DNA of 52,984 nt from Methanosarcina baikalica (GTDB lineage Archaea; Halobacteriota; Methanosarcinia; Methanosarcinales; Methanosarcinaceae): contig NZ_JAVKPK010000023.1 of NCBI RefSeq assembly GCF_031461075.1, forward strand, positions 1 to 52,984, in the 5' to 3' direction. Positions 52,232 through 52,984 of the stretch are shown piece by piece. A program made the position numbers and the translations under genes. Each line of letters opens with the position of its first letter. The stretch's first letter is position 1. Under the pieces are notes generated by a model. It searched no databases and had not been told where the DNA came from. It saw only the letters and a program-made list of their open reading frames with translations.

Positions 52232-52702
52232 ATGAAGGGGAATGAGAAGATCATCAAACATCTAAATGCTCGTTTGGCCGAGGAGCTGACCGCTATAAAC
52301 CAGTACTTTGTCCATGCCGAAATGTGCGAAAACTGGAATTATAAGCGACTGGAAGAGGCGATCAAGCAACGGACCATCGCCGAGATGAAACACGCCGAGA
52401 AGCTAATCGCCCGCATCCTCTTCCTCGAAGGGGAGCCAATCGTCAGCAATCTGAACCAAATTACCATTGGTTCCGAAGTGCCGGAGATGCATGATCATGA
52501 CCACGGGGCCGAAGAAGGAGCTATCCGAGGCTACAACGAAAGCATCCGTCTGGCAACGGAGTTGGGAGATAACAACACCAAAGTGCTTCTTGAGTTGATC
52601 CTGAAAGAAGAAGAGGAGCATATCGATTGGATCGAGGCCCAACTCGACGAGATCAAACAAATAGGTATCCAGAACTATCTGGCGCAACAGATCTACGAAT
52701 GA
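52232..52702 (+). CDS. bfr: Bacterioferritin
   Basis: Bacterioferritin is a 24-mer iron-storage cage with haem between subunits and a di-iron ferroxidase site. The 156 residues include LNARLAEELTAINQYFVHAEM (site Glu), the EMKHAEKLIARILFLEGEP motif with the haem-ligand Met and ferroxidase Glu/His, and LKEEEEHIDWIEAQLD (the last site Glu/His). Length and motifs suggest a complete ferroxidase. GGGGG precedes ATG 52232. Codons here end in C or G more often than in neighbouring genes, a possible sign of import. It is next to transposase-like debris. Confidence 0.95.
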   Translation: MKGNEKIIKHLNARLAEELTAINQYFVHAEMCENWNYKRLEEAIKQRTIAEMKHAEKLIARILFLEGEPIVSNLNQITIGSEVPEMHDHDHGAEEGAIRGYNESIRLATELGDNNTKVLLELILKEEEEHIDWIEAQLDEIKQIGIQNYLAQQIYE

Positions 52703-52984
52703 GGGCAATGCCTGCTGAGTCTATGCACTTTCTAAATATTCGGGGGTCACCTGGAAAAAGGCTTATGTTAATAGCAAAAAATTTCCAATGGTCGACGAAT
52801 ATTCAGAAGATAGTTGTGTAGCGACCACTTAAAATATTATATTTTTTAGAATTTTATTATTTCACGAAAATTAGTAAAGTTAATTAATAAACTTAGCCAG
52901 GATGAGCAAAAGATAGTAGTAAACATGAATGTATGCTTCTGTCAAATTGGGGTCATATTAGTTATAAAGCTAAGGAAAAACAAC
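52703..52984. other. End of window, no gene seen
   Basis: AT-rich sequence after bfr with no supported gene or strong terminator. A weak inverted pair (aaatattcg near 52735 and cgaatatt near 52797) is the only structure noticed. Confidence 0.45.

Noticed and set aside
1..52984. CRISPR array, prophage or complete insertion sequence
   Set aside because: No regularly spaced identical repeats, integrase, structural phage genes or full transposase gene were seen.

Overview
The window is a stretch of a Methanosarcina chromosome (a methanogenic archaeon). The basis is a complete mcrBDCGA methyl-coenzyme M reductase operon with the radical-SAM arginine methylase gene mmp10 diverging from it, an archaeal D-family DNA polymerase large subunit, form III RuBisCO, a fused Fae-Hps enzyme, a Cdc48 ATPase, archaeal SRP54, an aspartate-semialdehyde-type shikimate operon, an initiator tRNA with the archaeal A1:U72 pair, and three tRNA-Cys genes. 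Intergenic DNA is long and AT-rich, as is usual for the genus. The species cannot be fixed from the sequence alone.

Layout. 0.1-7.0 kb (mostly + strand): ferredoxin-nitroreductase, RibD-type reductase, Mrr-type nuclease, HtpX protease, archaeal thymidylate synthase and EPSP synthase. 7.0-7.9 kb: a non-coding, hairpin-rich gap between convergent aroA and mcrA. 7.9-12.8 kb (-): mcrA-mcrG-mcrC-mcrD-mcrB with a terminator and a structured leader. 13.2-14.5 kb (+): mmp10. 14.8-21.0 kb (-): a likely operon rbcL-sua5-small membrane protein-polC. 21.5-25.7 kb (-): a metallophosphoesterase and two tandem DUF1646-type transporters. 25.7-27.3 kb: a relic-rich gap. 27.3-31.5 kb (-): ArsR-type regulator-cdc48-hsp20-hsp20, a proteostasis cluster. 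32-37 kb: Zn-ribbon protein, phosphoribosyltransferase, DUF1724/FilR1-type regulator, a broken formyltransferase gene, a chagasin-domain lipoprotein, a tiny Cys-rich protein and two identical initiator tRNAs in a 137-bp tandem duplication. 37.6-46.7 kb (+): srp54, then (after guaAA on -) the aromatic operon aroA'-aroB'-aroD-aroE-tyrA and a HEAT-repeat protein. 46.8-49.7 kb (-): tpiA, fae-hps, nth. 49.8-50.4 kb (-): three tRNA-Cys genes. 50.5-52.7 kb: a Yip1-type membrane protein, an orphan protein, transposon-like debris and bacterioferritin.

How the genes work together. Mcr makes methane and Mmp10 methylates an arginine in McrA. The 40-45 kb operon builds 3-dehydroquinate from ADH and carries it on to shikimate, with prephenate dehydrogenase for tyrosine; the EPSP synthase for the later step sits 34 kb away. 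RuBisCO III, Fae-Hps and triosephosphate isomerase touch pentose/triose phosphate exchange. Hsp20, Cdc48 and HtpX are protein quality-control parts.

No CRISPR array, intact insertion sequence or prophage was seen. The least ordinary items are the tRNA duplications, the formyltransferase pseudogene, the paired transporters with copied 3' flanks, the nested inverted repeats near 3.2 kb, and the regulator-led proteostasis cluster. I saw no clear new multi-gene system.
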